The notes under the pieces were generated by a model. It had not been told where the DNA came from. It did no database searches and saw only the letters and a program-made list of their open reading frames with translations. Of a stretch of 64,000 bases of DNA, positions 35,861 through 44,600 are shown one piece after another. The stretch's first letter is position 1. Every line of letters starts with the position of its first letter. The stretch is from positions 620,001 through 684,000 of the forward strand of contig NZ_CP083761.1 of NCBI RefSeq assembly GCF_023558375.1, written 5' to 3'. The DNA is from Chroococcidiopsis sp. CCMEE 29. Lineage in GTDB: Bacteria; Cyanobacteriota; Cyanobacteriia; Cyanobacteriales; Chroococcidiopsidaceae. Both the position numbers and the translations under genes were made by a program.

Positions 35861-36835
35861 TCAACGCAGTAAACCTAAGGCAACGATCGCTAATCCCAGC
35901 CAAATCAAACAGCAATATCTAGTCAGATGCAAAGCTTGATAAATCTGTGCCGGAGTGATGGGATAAATCGGCTCTCCTAGTAACGGTTTGTGTTTAGCGA
36001 CCCCACGATACCAGTTTGTTCCTCCCACCTGGACACCCAGCACTGCTGCGTAAGCACATTCACTCCAGCCAGAATTAGGACTAGAATCTTTGATGGCATC
36101 CCGGCGGCAAATTCGCCAAACGTGCCAAGGTTTACCAGACAAAAGCGCCAGAGTTATCACCACTAACCGACAAGGTAGCCAAGTTAGCTTATCCTCCAGG
36201 CGTGCACTGAACCAGCCCAAATGAGTATATGGTGCTTCCCGATAGCCAACCATTGAATCCAGGGTACTTGCAGCTTTGTAAGCTAGAGCAAGGGGAACAC
36301 TGCCCCCCAGCACAACTGCTGCCGCGATCGCGTAAAACAAGGGAGCCATTACCCCATCTGTGGCATTTTCTGTTACTGTCTCTAAAATCGCTCTTAAAAT
36401 TTCCGGCTCTGACAGCTTCTGTGTATCCCGACCAACATAAAGGCTTAAAGTAGAACGAGCCTGAGCAATATCACCAGTTTTTAGGTGCTGCAAAACCTCT
36501 TCAGCGGCTGCTCTCAAGCTTCGACCCGCAAAACAGCTAGCTAGTAAAATGCTTTCTACAGCAATCCCAAACAGGGGATGCAACCATCTGGCACTATAAA
36601 CCAGTAACCACCCTACTACACCACTGCCAATTACCAATCCACTCCCCAAAACTATCCCAGCCCAGCGTAAGATTAGCGGCTGGTGGTAATGGTTGAAAAC
36701 AAATTGAGTAAAACGAGAAATTACCCAGCCCATCACTTGCACTGGATGAAACCAACCCCACGGATCGCCAATTAGGTAATCCAGAACGGCAGCAATGATT
36801 AAAACAACAATTGAGCGATCAAAGAAGAAGTTCAA
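35861..36835 (-). CDS. cobD: Adenosylcobinamide-phosphate synthase CobD/CbiB
   Basis: A 324-residue membrane enzyme that attaches aminopropanol to cobyric acid in cobalamin synthesis. Typical signatures: DYLIGDPWGWFHPVQVMGWVI at the N-terminus, VGRDTQKLSEPEILRAILETVTENATDGVMAPLFYA, and KAASTLDSMVGYR. With hupE this adds to the cobalt/B12 content of the window. Confidence 0.96.
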   Translation of the reverse strand: MNFFFDRSIVVLIIAAVLDYLIGDPWGWFHPVQVMGWVISRFTQFVFNHYHQPLILRWAGIVLGSGLVIGSGVVGWLLVYSARWLHPLFGIAVESILLASCFAGRSLRAAAEEVLQHLKTGDIAQARSTLSLYVGRDTQKLSEPEILRAILETVTENATDGVMAPLFYAIAAAVVLGGSVPLALAYKAASTLDSMVGYREAPYTHLGWFSARLEDKLTWLPCRLVVITLALLSGKPWHVWRICRRDAIKDSSPNSGWSECAYAAVLGVQVGGTNWYRGVAKHKPLLGEPIYPITPAQIYQALHLTRYCCLIWLGLAIVALGLLR

Positions 36836-36900
36836 GTTTATCTAAATAAACATCACTATTCAGAGGTCAACATTATTTTCTAACCCCTAACCCCTAACCT

Positions 36901-37344
36901 CTAAACCACAAAACTAGTTGCCTCTCCTTGAGCAGCTTGCCAGCTACGGGCATCGTAATAGAGATCTGCAAGGGTTATACTATACAGCGCTTCTTTCAAC
37001 TTTTGATGCAGTTGCTGCCATAGGGTAAAAGTCACCCAGTCTTCTGCTTGCCTTTGTTCTGGAGTATGGTGAGGCAGCGGTTCAATTGTTTCGCCCACTG
37101 CCTCTAGTATTTGTCCCAAAGAAATTTGTGCAGGCGATCGCGCCAACTTGTAGCCACCTTGAACACCCCGAATTGATTGCACTAACCCAGCACGGCGCAT
37201 TTCGATTAGTAATTTTTCTAAATAAGGAGCGGGAATATCTTGGCGATTGGCGATCGCTCTTACAGACCCAGGTCCATACCTTGGCTGTAAGCTTAAATCA
37301 AGCAGCGCTTTAACACTGTAGTGTGCACGGGTTGTTAGCTTCAT
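36901..37344 (-). CDS. Rrf2-family transcriptional regulator without cysteines
   Basis: A 147-residue Rrf2-type winged helix protein: MKLTTRAHYSVKALLDLSLQ, IPAPYLEKLLIEMRRAGLVQSIRGVQGGY, ISLGQILEAVGE. The three Cys that hold an iron-sulfur cluster in IscR/NsrR are absent; the protein has no cysteine at all, as in some cyanobacterial Rrf2 proteins. Target unknown. Confidence 0.9.
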   Translation of the reverse strand: MKLTTRAHYSVKALLDLSLQPRYGPGSVRAIANRQDIPAPYLEKLLIEMRRAGLVQSIRGVQGGYKLARSPAQISLGQILEAVGETIEPLPHHTPEQRQAEDWVTFTLWQQLHQKLKEALYSITLADLYYDARSWQAAQGEATSFVV

Positions 37345-37717
37345 CTAACGCTCACAGTAGGCATAATTTTTTCACTCCTTACAAGCTTACTGACCATTGC
37401 TAAAGATTCAGTAAAACCAGCAAGTAGACGGCAATGGTTTTCAACGAAGCTTTAGGGAATTCAAATAGTTAAAGTGTATCAGACCTTTTCCAAGGGGGTA
37501 GCTAGTTATTATCATTACAAGTAGTGTTTACAAAAAATGCTAAATTGCCTCCACACGAAGTAATACTCAAACCAAAAAAGGTTAAACAATCAATACAATC
37601 AGTGTAATATAGTTTGCTAAGCTGATATAAAGCTAAGGAATGACTTACACTCAAACTTTAGTCAGCTAAAATAGAACCTAGCCAACCACTTCATCCATTC
37701 ATTTTAGACTTAAGTTG
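37345..37717. other. Divergent Rrf2 / cyAbrB intergenic region
   Basis: About 370 bp of AT-rich DNA holding the promoters of both regulators. No ORF, repeat family or RNA structure recognised. Confidence 0.5.
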
Positions 37718-38119
37718 ATGAATAGAAAGAAAAAAATCGAGCCGCTAGCTGGTGAAGAACTTCTCAAAAAAGTCAGAGAGTTAGAGAATCTCAGCAAAGA
37801 AGAAAAGGCTAAAGCCTGCGGGTACTACACCGTTACTAAAAATGGTGTCGAGCGCGTAAACATGATGAAATTCTTGAATGCCTTGATTGATGCAGAAGGA
37901 ATTGAGTTAGATAGTGCTCCCAGTGCAAATGGGCGTGGGGGACGCAGTGCTAGCTATAGAATTAGTGTGCAGTCAAACGGTAACTTACTGATTGGTTCAG
38001 CTTATACAAAACAGATGGGTTTGCAGCCAGGAGATGAGTTTGAAATTACTTTAGGGCGTAAGCATATTCATCTCAAGCAGCTGGATCGAGAAGAACTTGA
38101 AGAAGCAGTAGCGTCTTAA
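37718..38119 (+). CDS. cyAbrB transcriptional regulator
   Basis: A 133-residue cyanobacterial AbrB protein. The N-terminal part ELLKKVRELENLSKEEKAKACGYYT and the C-terminal swapped-hairpin domain GNLLIGSAYTKQMGLQPGDEFEITLGRKHIHL are diagnostic of the cyAbrB group (Sll0359/Sll0822-like). These proteins act broadly on carbon/nitrogen balance. ATG 37718 is used; the frame also has a preceding TTG. Confidence 0.93.
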   Translation: MNRKKKIEPLAGEELLKKVRELENLSKEEKAKACGYYTVTKNGVERVNMMKFLNALIDAEGIELDSAPSANGRGGRSASYRISVQSNGNLLIGSAYTKQMGLQPGDEFEITLGRKHIHLKQLDREELEEAVAS

Positions 38120-38260
38120 TACGACCTACTGACAATGATATGAGTTTTGAGATCAGTGGAATACTGTTTAGCTGTTGGGGACTTTAAGTTCGGTTCCCCC
38201 CTTACTCAAGGGGGGTGGGGGGGATCGAAGGCTGGAATTATTGACCATAAATTTCCAAAG

Positions 38261-38628
38261 GATGGCTACCCACCTTTGTGTCTTGATTTCGTGGTAGAAC
38301 TGCGATCGCTAACTGACGATTTGACAGAACTGGAATTTAGGATGCAGGAGTACATAGACAATGGAGCACAATTAGGTTGGTTAATTAATCCTCAAGATTG
38401 TCAAGTTGAAATATACAGGCAAGGACAGCAAAAAGACGTTTTGCAGTTGTTATTACTCTTAATCGAGAAGATTTTATCGCTCTTCATAAACAGGGCAAAG
38501 CTCATAGCGGTATTTTTATTTGTAAAGAAGATCGAGATTATCAAGGACAAGCAGAGAAAATTCATGAATTCATAAGCCTTATCCATCTCGCAGGTAAACT
38601 ACTGCGTATTCATATAGAAGAATTTTGA
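38261..38628 (+). pseudogene. Chimera of a Uma2 fragment and a DUF5615-like fragment
   Basis: 38261-38444 matches 47381-47564 inside the intact Uma2 gene (DGYPPLC, DFVVELRS, NPQDCQVEIYRQGQQKDV). At 38443 the match ends and another frame takes over: AVVITLNREDFIALHKQGKA...ISLIHLAGKLLRIHIEEF, stop at 38628, which looks like the C-terminal half of a DUF5615 PIN-like toxin. Neither has its N-terminus. A palindromic CCCCCCTTACTCAAGGGG repeat lies directly upstream (38197-38225). Confidence 0.8.
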
Positions 38629-38760
38629 CACTCCCCATGCCTAGAAGGCAGGGGATTCTTGCTTCACGGGGATGGCAATGAATTTACCCTCAGCAAGCAT
38701 CGTAGGCGTTGGAAGGGAAGGGAAGGCTATTGCTTGCATTATGTCAGAATTGACATAGAA
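38629..38760 (-). mobile_element. 3' remnant of an IS605-type tnpB with its right-end hairpin
   Basis: On the minus strand the frame ends EGKFIAIPVKQESPAF and stop, the usual TnpB C-terminal tail. The hairpin CCCCTGCCTTCTAGGCATGGGG and GAGTGTC follow, typical of the element right end. The remnant abuts the stop codon of the DUF5615 fragment. Confidence 0.65.
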
Positions 38761-38770
38761 TATTAAGTGG

Positions 38771-39109
38771 ATGACAGATTTAATTAGGAAACCCCTTGCT
38801 TGGCTCAGTGGTGAAGTTAAAACTCCTCCATTTTCTAGTGGCGCTCGGATTGAAGCGGGCTTCTACTTGCGAAAAATTCAAAATGGTGAAAGCTTGCCAA
38901 TGCCTGTTTCTCGACCTATGCCAAGTATTGGTGCCAATTGCCACGAGCTACGCATCGTTGATTCGGAAGTGGATAAAACTTGGCGAACTGTTTACTGTAT
39001 CGACGAAGATGCCATTCTCATCCTAGAGGTGTTTCCCAAGAAAACAGCTCAGACACCGCAGCAGGTAATCAAAAATTGCCAAAGGAGACTAAAGCAGTAT
39101 TACTCATAA
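38771..39109 (+). CDS. RelE/HigB-superfamily (Gp49-like) toxin
   Basis: A 112-residue toxin: KTPPFSSGARIEAGFYLRKIQNGE, MPSIGANCHELRIVDSEVDKTWRTVYCIDEDAILILEVFPKKT. The C-terminal FPKKT..TPQQVI.NCQRRLKQY is typical. An XRE antitoxin gene follows after 18 bp. Confidence 0.88.
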   Translation: MTDLIRKPLAWLSGEVKTPPFSSGARIEAGFYLRKIQNGESLPMPVSRPMPSIGANCHELRIVDSEVDKTWRTVYCIDEDAILILEVFPKKTAQTPQQVIKNCQRRLKQYYS

Positions 39110-39127
39110 ATTTATGGAGATTTATTT

Positions 39128-39493
39128 ATGGATGGAATTAAGCGTCAGCGATTAGAAGCAAAAGGTTGGAAATTTGGGACGGCGGAGGAATTTCTTGGGC
39201 TCTCGCCAGAAGAGGCAGCATTCGTAGAACTGAAGTTAGCACTTAGCAAGCGTTTAAAAGAGTTGCGAGTGAGCCATCAGCTTTCTCAAAATGCTCTGGC
39301 ACGACGGCTGAATTCTAGCCAGTCGCGAGTAGCAAAGATGGAAGCTGGCGATCCATCAGTTTCAACCGATCTTCTCATTCGTGCCTTGTTCTCGGTGGGT
39401 GCTACACCTCAAGACCTAGCTGAAGCTATTGCTCCGGTTGAACCTACCAAAACAAAAAGCGCTTCTCGGTCTTGCGCGGTGCTAGAAAGATAG
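39128..39493 (+). CDS. XRE-family antitoxin
   Basis: A 121-residue helix-turn-helix protein, partner of the preceding toxin. The HTH is at about residues 38-90 (KRLKELRVSHQLSQNALARRLNSSQSRVAKMEAGDP). The N-terminal GWKFGTAEEFLGLSPEEAAFVELKLAL is common in this antitoxin group. Confidence 0.88.
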   Translation: MDGIKRQRLEAKGWKFGTAEEFLGLSPEEAAFVELKLALSKRLKELRVSHQLSQNALARRLNSSQSRVAKMEAGDPSVSTDLLIRALFSVGATPQDLAEAIAPVEPTKTKSASRSCAVLER

Positions 39494-39509
39494 CGGAAAT
39501 TATGGCAAT

Positions 39510-39662
39510 TCTTTATCGTTCATTTTTTTGAGCAAGACAGCGATCGCCCGTTCGCTCGAATGTGCTAGCCACTAGTTTAGGAAAACTGTTGCCGCTCCTG
39601 AGGAGCAATGCATCTTTGCTACCTCCGAATTTACGATCGCAGCGATCGCACTGGTTCAAGTA
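39510..39662. repeat. Duplicated segment, copy A (uninterrupted)
   Basis: Matches 40678-40930 (copy B), including AGACAGCGATCGCCCGTTCG and TTACGATCGCAGCGATCGCA. Copy A lacks the 106 bp GCTACC...GGTAGC element present in copy B; the empty site is AGCAATG/CATCTTTG at 39610/39611. Confidence 0.85.
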
Positions 39663-39669
39663 TTTACAA

Positions 39670-39814
39670 CGGAGTAGATTACCAGAGCTTGTACTTCAAC
39701 GCTTGCTTAATGTTTGTGATGCTACAAATGCAGTAGTTGTAAGCGTACCACTTAACCGTGCCATAGCCGAAACTATCCATCAAATTCCTCGTGACTCTAT
39801 ACCAGATATGCCTG
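39670..39814 (+). pseudogene. Fragment of a VapC-like PIN toxin gene
   Basis: Residues LPELVLQRLLNVCDATNAVV and PLNRAIAETIHQIPRDSIPDMP correspond to the middle of a PIN-domain toxin, just before the usual DRIIAATA. The match stops there and unrelated sequence follows, so both ends are missing. Confidence 0.6.
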
Positions 39815-39854
39815 GGTGTCAAAATGAACTTAGATTCCACTTTGATGTTGAATT

Positions 39855-40091
39855 ATGGAATACCAAGATATCTGGCAGCAATTTACAACCTTGCCCCCTG
39901 AAGCACAAGCGTTAGTTGCTGACTTTATTACCTTTTTAAAGCAGCGCTATAACCAGTCGCAATCTCCAGGACAGCCAAAACAAAAAGATTTGCGCTCAGA
40001 TCCCTTCATTGGTCTTTGGCAAGACCGAGAAGATATGCAAGACAGTACCCAGTGGGTTCGCACCACTCGTGCCTCAGAGTGGCGAAGTTGA
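39855..40091 (+). CDS. DUF2281-like antitoxin
   Basis: A 78-residue protein: IWQQFTTLPPEAQALVADFITFLKQRY is the usual DUF2281/VapB-type start, and DPFIGLWQDREDMQDSTQWVRTTRASEW is the toxin-binding C-terminus. Followed by a PIN toxin gene one base after the stop. Confidence 0.85.
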   Translation: MEYQDIWQQFTTLPPEAQALVADFITFLKQRYNQSQSPGQPKQKDLRSDPFIGLWQDREDMQDSTQWVRTTRASEWRS

Positions 40092-40092
40092 A

Positions 40093-40482
40093 ATGGTGCA
40101 GCGCATCTTGGTTGATACCGATGTTTTGATCGATGCTGGACGTGCTGTGGAGGTAGCTATTGTTCAACTTGAATCAGCAGCTCAAAAGTCAACCCTAGCA
40201 GTCAGCATCATTACTCAAATGGAACTCCTCGTCGGGTGCCGTAATCGAACAGAATTGCAGATTATGGAGCGTTTTCTAGAGCGATTTGAAATCATCAAAC
40301 TTAGCGAAGCTGTATCAGATAGAGCAATTGACCTACTCCGCAACTATCGTCTTAGCCATGGTTTACTGATTGCTGATGCGCTGATTGCAGCAACAGCTAT
40401 CGTAACTGATGCCCCTCTGTTAAGCAAAAATCAGCGTGATTACCGCTTTATTCAAGGTCTTAACCTTCTGCCCTATCCCTAA
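40093..40482 (+). CDS. VapC-type PIN-domain ribonuclease toxin
   Basis: A 129-residue PIN toxin: ILVDTDVLIDAGR (first Asp), ITQMELLVGCRN (Glu), HGLLIADALIAATA (Asp) and L.TLN-like NQRDYRFI. ATG 40093 follows the antitoxin stop; an in-frame upstream start at 40009 lies inside the antitoxin gene. Confidence 0.92.
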   Translation: MVQRILVDTDVLIDAGRAVEVAIVQLESAAQKSTLAVSIITQMELLVGCRNRTELQIMERFLERFEIIKLSEAVSDRAIDLLRNYRLSHGLLIADALIAATAIVTDAPLLSKNQRDYRFIQGLNLLPYP

Positions 40483-41200
40483 TACACCGAAAAGCTCTGG
40501 ACACCTAATTTGCTCACAAGCTGAAGCACCTCAGCGATCGCTGTTTGACAGGAAGTAGGTAACTTAACAGCAGTAGCTTATTTACGCAACTGGGTAGAAG
40601 GTTCCAACCCCTTTTTCTAGTAGTCCGCGACGGCGGACTTTGTTTGTGTAGCCGCGACTTCTAGTCGCCAGGGTTAATTTATCGTTCATTTTCTGGAGCA
40701 AGACAGCGATCGCCCGTTCGCCCGAATGTCCTAACCACTAGTTTAGGACAACTGTTGCCGCTCTTGAGGAGCAATGCTACCGTTTTAGCGTTAGCTTGGC
40801 TACAAATCGCTACACCGAAACTGCCTCGCGCTAAGGATTTCTCAATCCAAAATCCAAAATCTAAAATCCAAAATTGGTAGCATCTTTGCTAGCTCCGATT
40901 TACGATCGCAGCGATCGCACTGGTTCAAGTGTTAATAAAAGTATGCAGTTCTTGGTTCTATCACCGTAGATTCACTCAAGTGCAACTCAATAAAATTGGA
41001 AATTCGGTTAAGTTCTCAGTAGAATTTCGCTTGGGCAGACAGTAGAGGTAGCTTTAAATGTGTTTGTAGGTTGTTGGATGAGGCTTACCTTGAAATGTTT
41101 GGCAAAGAACTTGAGTTGAGGTGATCGCTGCCTGATCGGAAGTGGGTAGCTTAAAGACATCCCTTCCTCATACCTATTAATTCCAGGGATAAAAAACATT
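40483..41200. other. Long non-coding, repeat-bearing stretch
   Basis: 718 bp without a credible gene. It contains duplication copy B (40678-40930), the small element 40776-40881, and another pair of similar segments around 40530-40575 and 41130-41160 (AGCGATCGCTG / GGTGATCGCTGCCTG...GAAGT.GGTA.CTTAA). Confidence 0.6.
40776..40881. mobile_element. GCTACC...GGTAGC element with identifiable empty site
   Basis: 106 bp, ends GCTACCGTTTTAGCG and CCAAAATTGGTAGC, containing two AATCCAAAATCC units. Copy A of the surrounding duplication (39510-39662) lacks exactly this sequence. A relative is at 27817-27911. Confidence 0.75.
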
Positions 41201-41590
41201 ATGTCCCAAAGACCTATTCAGCGAATTGCCGTTTTAGTATCAGTTGTTTCCTTTTTCGGCTCTACTGCGTTTGGAGCTGTAGGAGCGTTCAATAGTGCGC
41301 GTAATCAACCGACTCAGAATCCTACTACAGACGCGGCGGCTGTAGAATCACCAATGCGATTACAACAAGCACAACTGCAACTACAGGAACGAGAGTATGA
41401 AGTGGTGTTAAAGCAAGAGCCAGAAAACCAGGTAGCGCTTCAGGGGTTGGTAGAGGTTAGGCTTCAGATGAAGAATGAGAAGGGTGCGATTGAACCGTTG
41501 AATCAGCTTGTTCAACTCAATCCTGGTAAGCAGGAGTATAGGGCGCTGTTGGCTCAGGTGAAACAGCAGGTTGGGAAGGGCGAGCTCTAA
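41201..41590 (+). CDS. Small exported/anchored TPR-like protein
   Basis: A 129-residue protein with an N-terminal hydrophobic segment (IAVLVSVVSFFGSTAFGAVGAF), then a short TPR-like part: REYEVVLKQEPENQVALQGLVEVRLQMKNEKGAIEPLNQLVQLNPGKQEYRALLAQVK. It is 28 bp upstream of the large glycosyltransferase gene, so cotranscription is possible. Confidence 0.7.
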   Translation: MSQRPIQRIAVLVSVVSFFGSTAFGAVGAFNSARNQPTQNPTTDAAAVESPMRLQQAQLQLQEREYEVVLKQEPENQVALQGLVEVRLQMKNEKGAIEPLNQLVQLNPGKQEYRALLAQVKQQVGKGEL

Positions 41591-41618
41591 GACAGATAAC
41601 TATAACTAAGATATCAAC

Positions 41619-44600
41619 ATGAATAATATTACCAATTCAGAACTCAATAATTTGATTCCTGCTGAAATAAAACATGATGAATTTTACGCAGCTCTTCAAG
41701 AAATTGCAAGAGAAGAAAATATCAAAACAGTTTTAGAGATTGGCTCTTCTTCAGGTGAAGGAAGCACAGAGGCAATTGTAAGTGGTTTAATGCAAAACCC
41801 CAATAAACCCATACTGTTTTGCATGGAAGTTTCGCAAACCAGGTTTGCTGAACTAGCAAAGCGTTATGCCAATTATTCTTTTATTAAATGCTACAATGTA
41901 TCATCGGTTTCTCTACAGGAATTTCCTACTGATAATGAAGTTAGAAATTTTTACAACACTTATCAAACCAATTTAAACTATTATTCAATTGATAGAGTTA
42001 TAGGCTGGCTCCAACAAGACATTGAGTATGTCAAAAGCTCTGGGGTAAAAGATCATGGAATCAAGAAAATTAAACAAGAAAATAACATTGAAGTTTTTGA
42101 TCTTGTATTAATTGATGGCTCTGAATTTACTGGTAATGCTGAATTAAATGAAGTGTATGGAGCAAAAATCATTTGTTTAGATGATATAAATGCATTTAAA
42201 AATTACAAAAATCATCAAAGACTGCTTGCAGATAAAAATTATGTATTAGTAGTTCAAAATTATTCTATACGTAACGGATATTCTGTATTTAAAAAAGTTT
42301 ATCAAAGCGAAGATTATTTTTTTGAAAACGAAACATCTGAACAACTCATTGTCAGGAAACTTGTTTGTCCAGGGATGATTGTTTTTGATATTGGGGCAAA
42401 TGTTGGTGACTATTCAATACTATTCAGTAAACTTGTTGGAAATTTAGGAAAAGTATATTCATTTGAGCCTGCATCCACTACATTTAAAAAACTCCAAGAG
42501 CGAACAGCCAAATCTGACTATAGCAATATACATTCTTGGCAAAAGGCAGTTTATTCAGAGAGCAAAATACTTGAATTTAATGAATTTCCAGATGAATACT
42601 CAGTTTGGAACAGCATTGGTAAACCCCAGATGTTAAATCCAAAAGGGTCTGGAGATTATGTTCCTATTGTCAAAACAGAGATAGTTGAAGCAATTACACT
42701 TGATTCTTTTTGTCGAGAGCATGATATTCAAAAAATTGATTATTTAAAACTTGATGTTGAAGGAGCAGAAAGTGATGCTCTTCAGGGGGCGATTGGTTTG
42801 TTAAAAGTAAAAGCCATTCGCTTTTTACAATTTGAGATATCACAAAAAATGTTGGAAGGCTTAAACCGTCTCGCTAAAAGCAGCTTTGATATTTTAATTG
42901 AAAATGGTTATGAGTGCCACCGTATCCAAAAAAATGGACAAATTGGAGAAAAAGTAACTAATTCAAACTCTTTTTATGAGAATTACATTGCTTTCCCTTC
43001 CCTATCAATACATTTCTTAACAATCGTACTCAACGGTGAACCTTTTATCCGCTACCACATTGAAGTATTCAAGCAATTGCCTTTCAAATGGCATTGGCAC
43101 ATTGTTGAAGGCGTAGCAGACTTAAAGCACGACACTGCATGGAGTGTTCATCTAGGTGGATGTATCACCGATGAAATTCATTGCAATGGTCGCAGCCATG
43201 ACGGTACTACAGAATACTTAGACGAACTGGCGCGGCAATATCCCGAAAATATAACAGTTTATCGCAAGCCGCATGGCGTTTTTTGGGATGGAAAACGCGA
43301 AATGGTGAATGCACCACTTGGCAACATTGCTGAAGAATGTTTGCTTTGGCAAGTAGATGCGGATGAGCTATGGACAGTTGAGCAGATTTGTAATGCCCGA
43401 CAAATGTTCATTAACAATCCTGATAAAACAGCTGCTTTCTACTGGTGCTGGTATTTCGTTGGTGAGAACTTGGTGATTAGCACTCGTAACTGTTATGCTC
43501 AGAATCCTCAACAAGAGTGGTTACGAACTTGGAGATATAAACCTGGAGCAGTTTGGGTAGCACATGAGCCCCCAAGACTAGCTGAACCTTTGCCTGATAG
43601 TCAATGGCGGGATCTAGCAACTGTCAATCCTTTTAGGCATGAAGAAACGGAGCAGCTGGGTTTAGTTTTTCAACATTTTGCCTATGTGACACCAGAGCAA
43701 TTGCGATTTAAAGAGCAATACTATGGTTATAAAAACGCAAGTTCCCAGTGGATGGAACTGCAAGCACAAACTCAATTTCCAGTTCTGTTACGCCAGTATT
43801 TACCATGGGTTAAAGATACAACTCAAGTAGATACTGCAAATTCATGTGCGGTAATACCGATTGCACAAAAAGAAGGTAGTAGTGAGAGTTGGAAATTTTT
43901 GCAATTAGAAGAGTTACAGAGACAAACTCTAAAAATAGAAAAGCCATCTCCAACTATTATCGTTGACGGCGTATTCTTCCAACTCTACAAAACTGGCATT
44001 GCTCGTGTCTGGAGATCTTTGCTTCAAGAATGGACAGACAATGGTTTTGCGAAGCATATTATTGTCCTTGATCGGGCTGGAACTGCACCAGCTATTGCTG
44101 GTATCCGGTATCGCCTTGTGCCACCTTATGACTATGGCAGAACGGATGCTGATCGCGAAATGTTACAGCAGGTATGTGATGAAGAGGGCGCTGATTTATT
44201 TATCTCCAGTTACTATACAACACCTTTATCAACGCCGTCTGTTTTCATGGCACATGACATGATTCCAGAGCTGATGGGAGTAAATCTAAACCATTCAATG
44301 TGGCGAGAGAAGCATTATGGTATCCAACATGCATCTGCCTATATTGCGGTTTCGGAAAATACAGCACGAGATCTGGTGAAGTTTTTCCCGGATACTGCGT
44401 TAGATTTAGTAACCGTTGCCAAAAACGGAGTTGATCATAAAATATTTTCACCAGCCAGCTATGAAGATATTAATCGGTTTAAAACGAAGTACGGTATTTC
44501 AAAGCCATACTTTATTTTGGTTGGTGCTGGCAGCGGTTATAAAAATAGTATGTTGTTCTTCAAGGCTTTTGCTCAGCTTTGCAGTAGACAAGGCTTTGAG

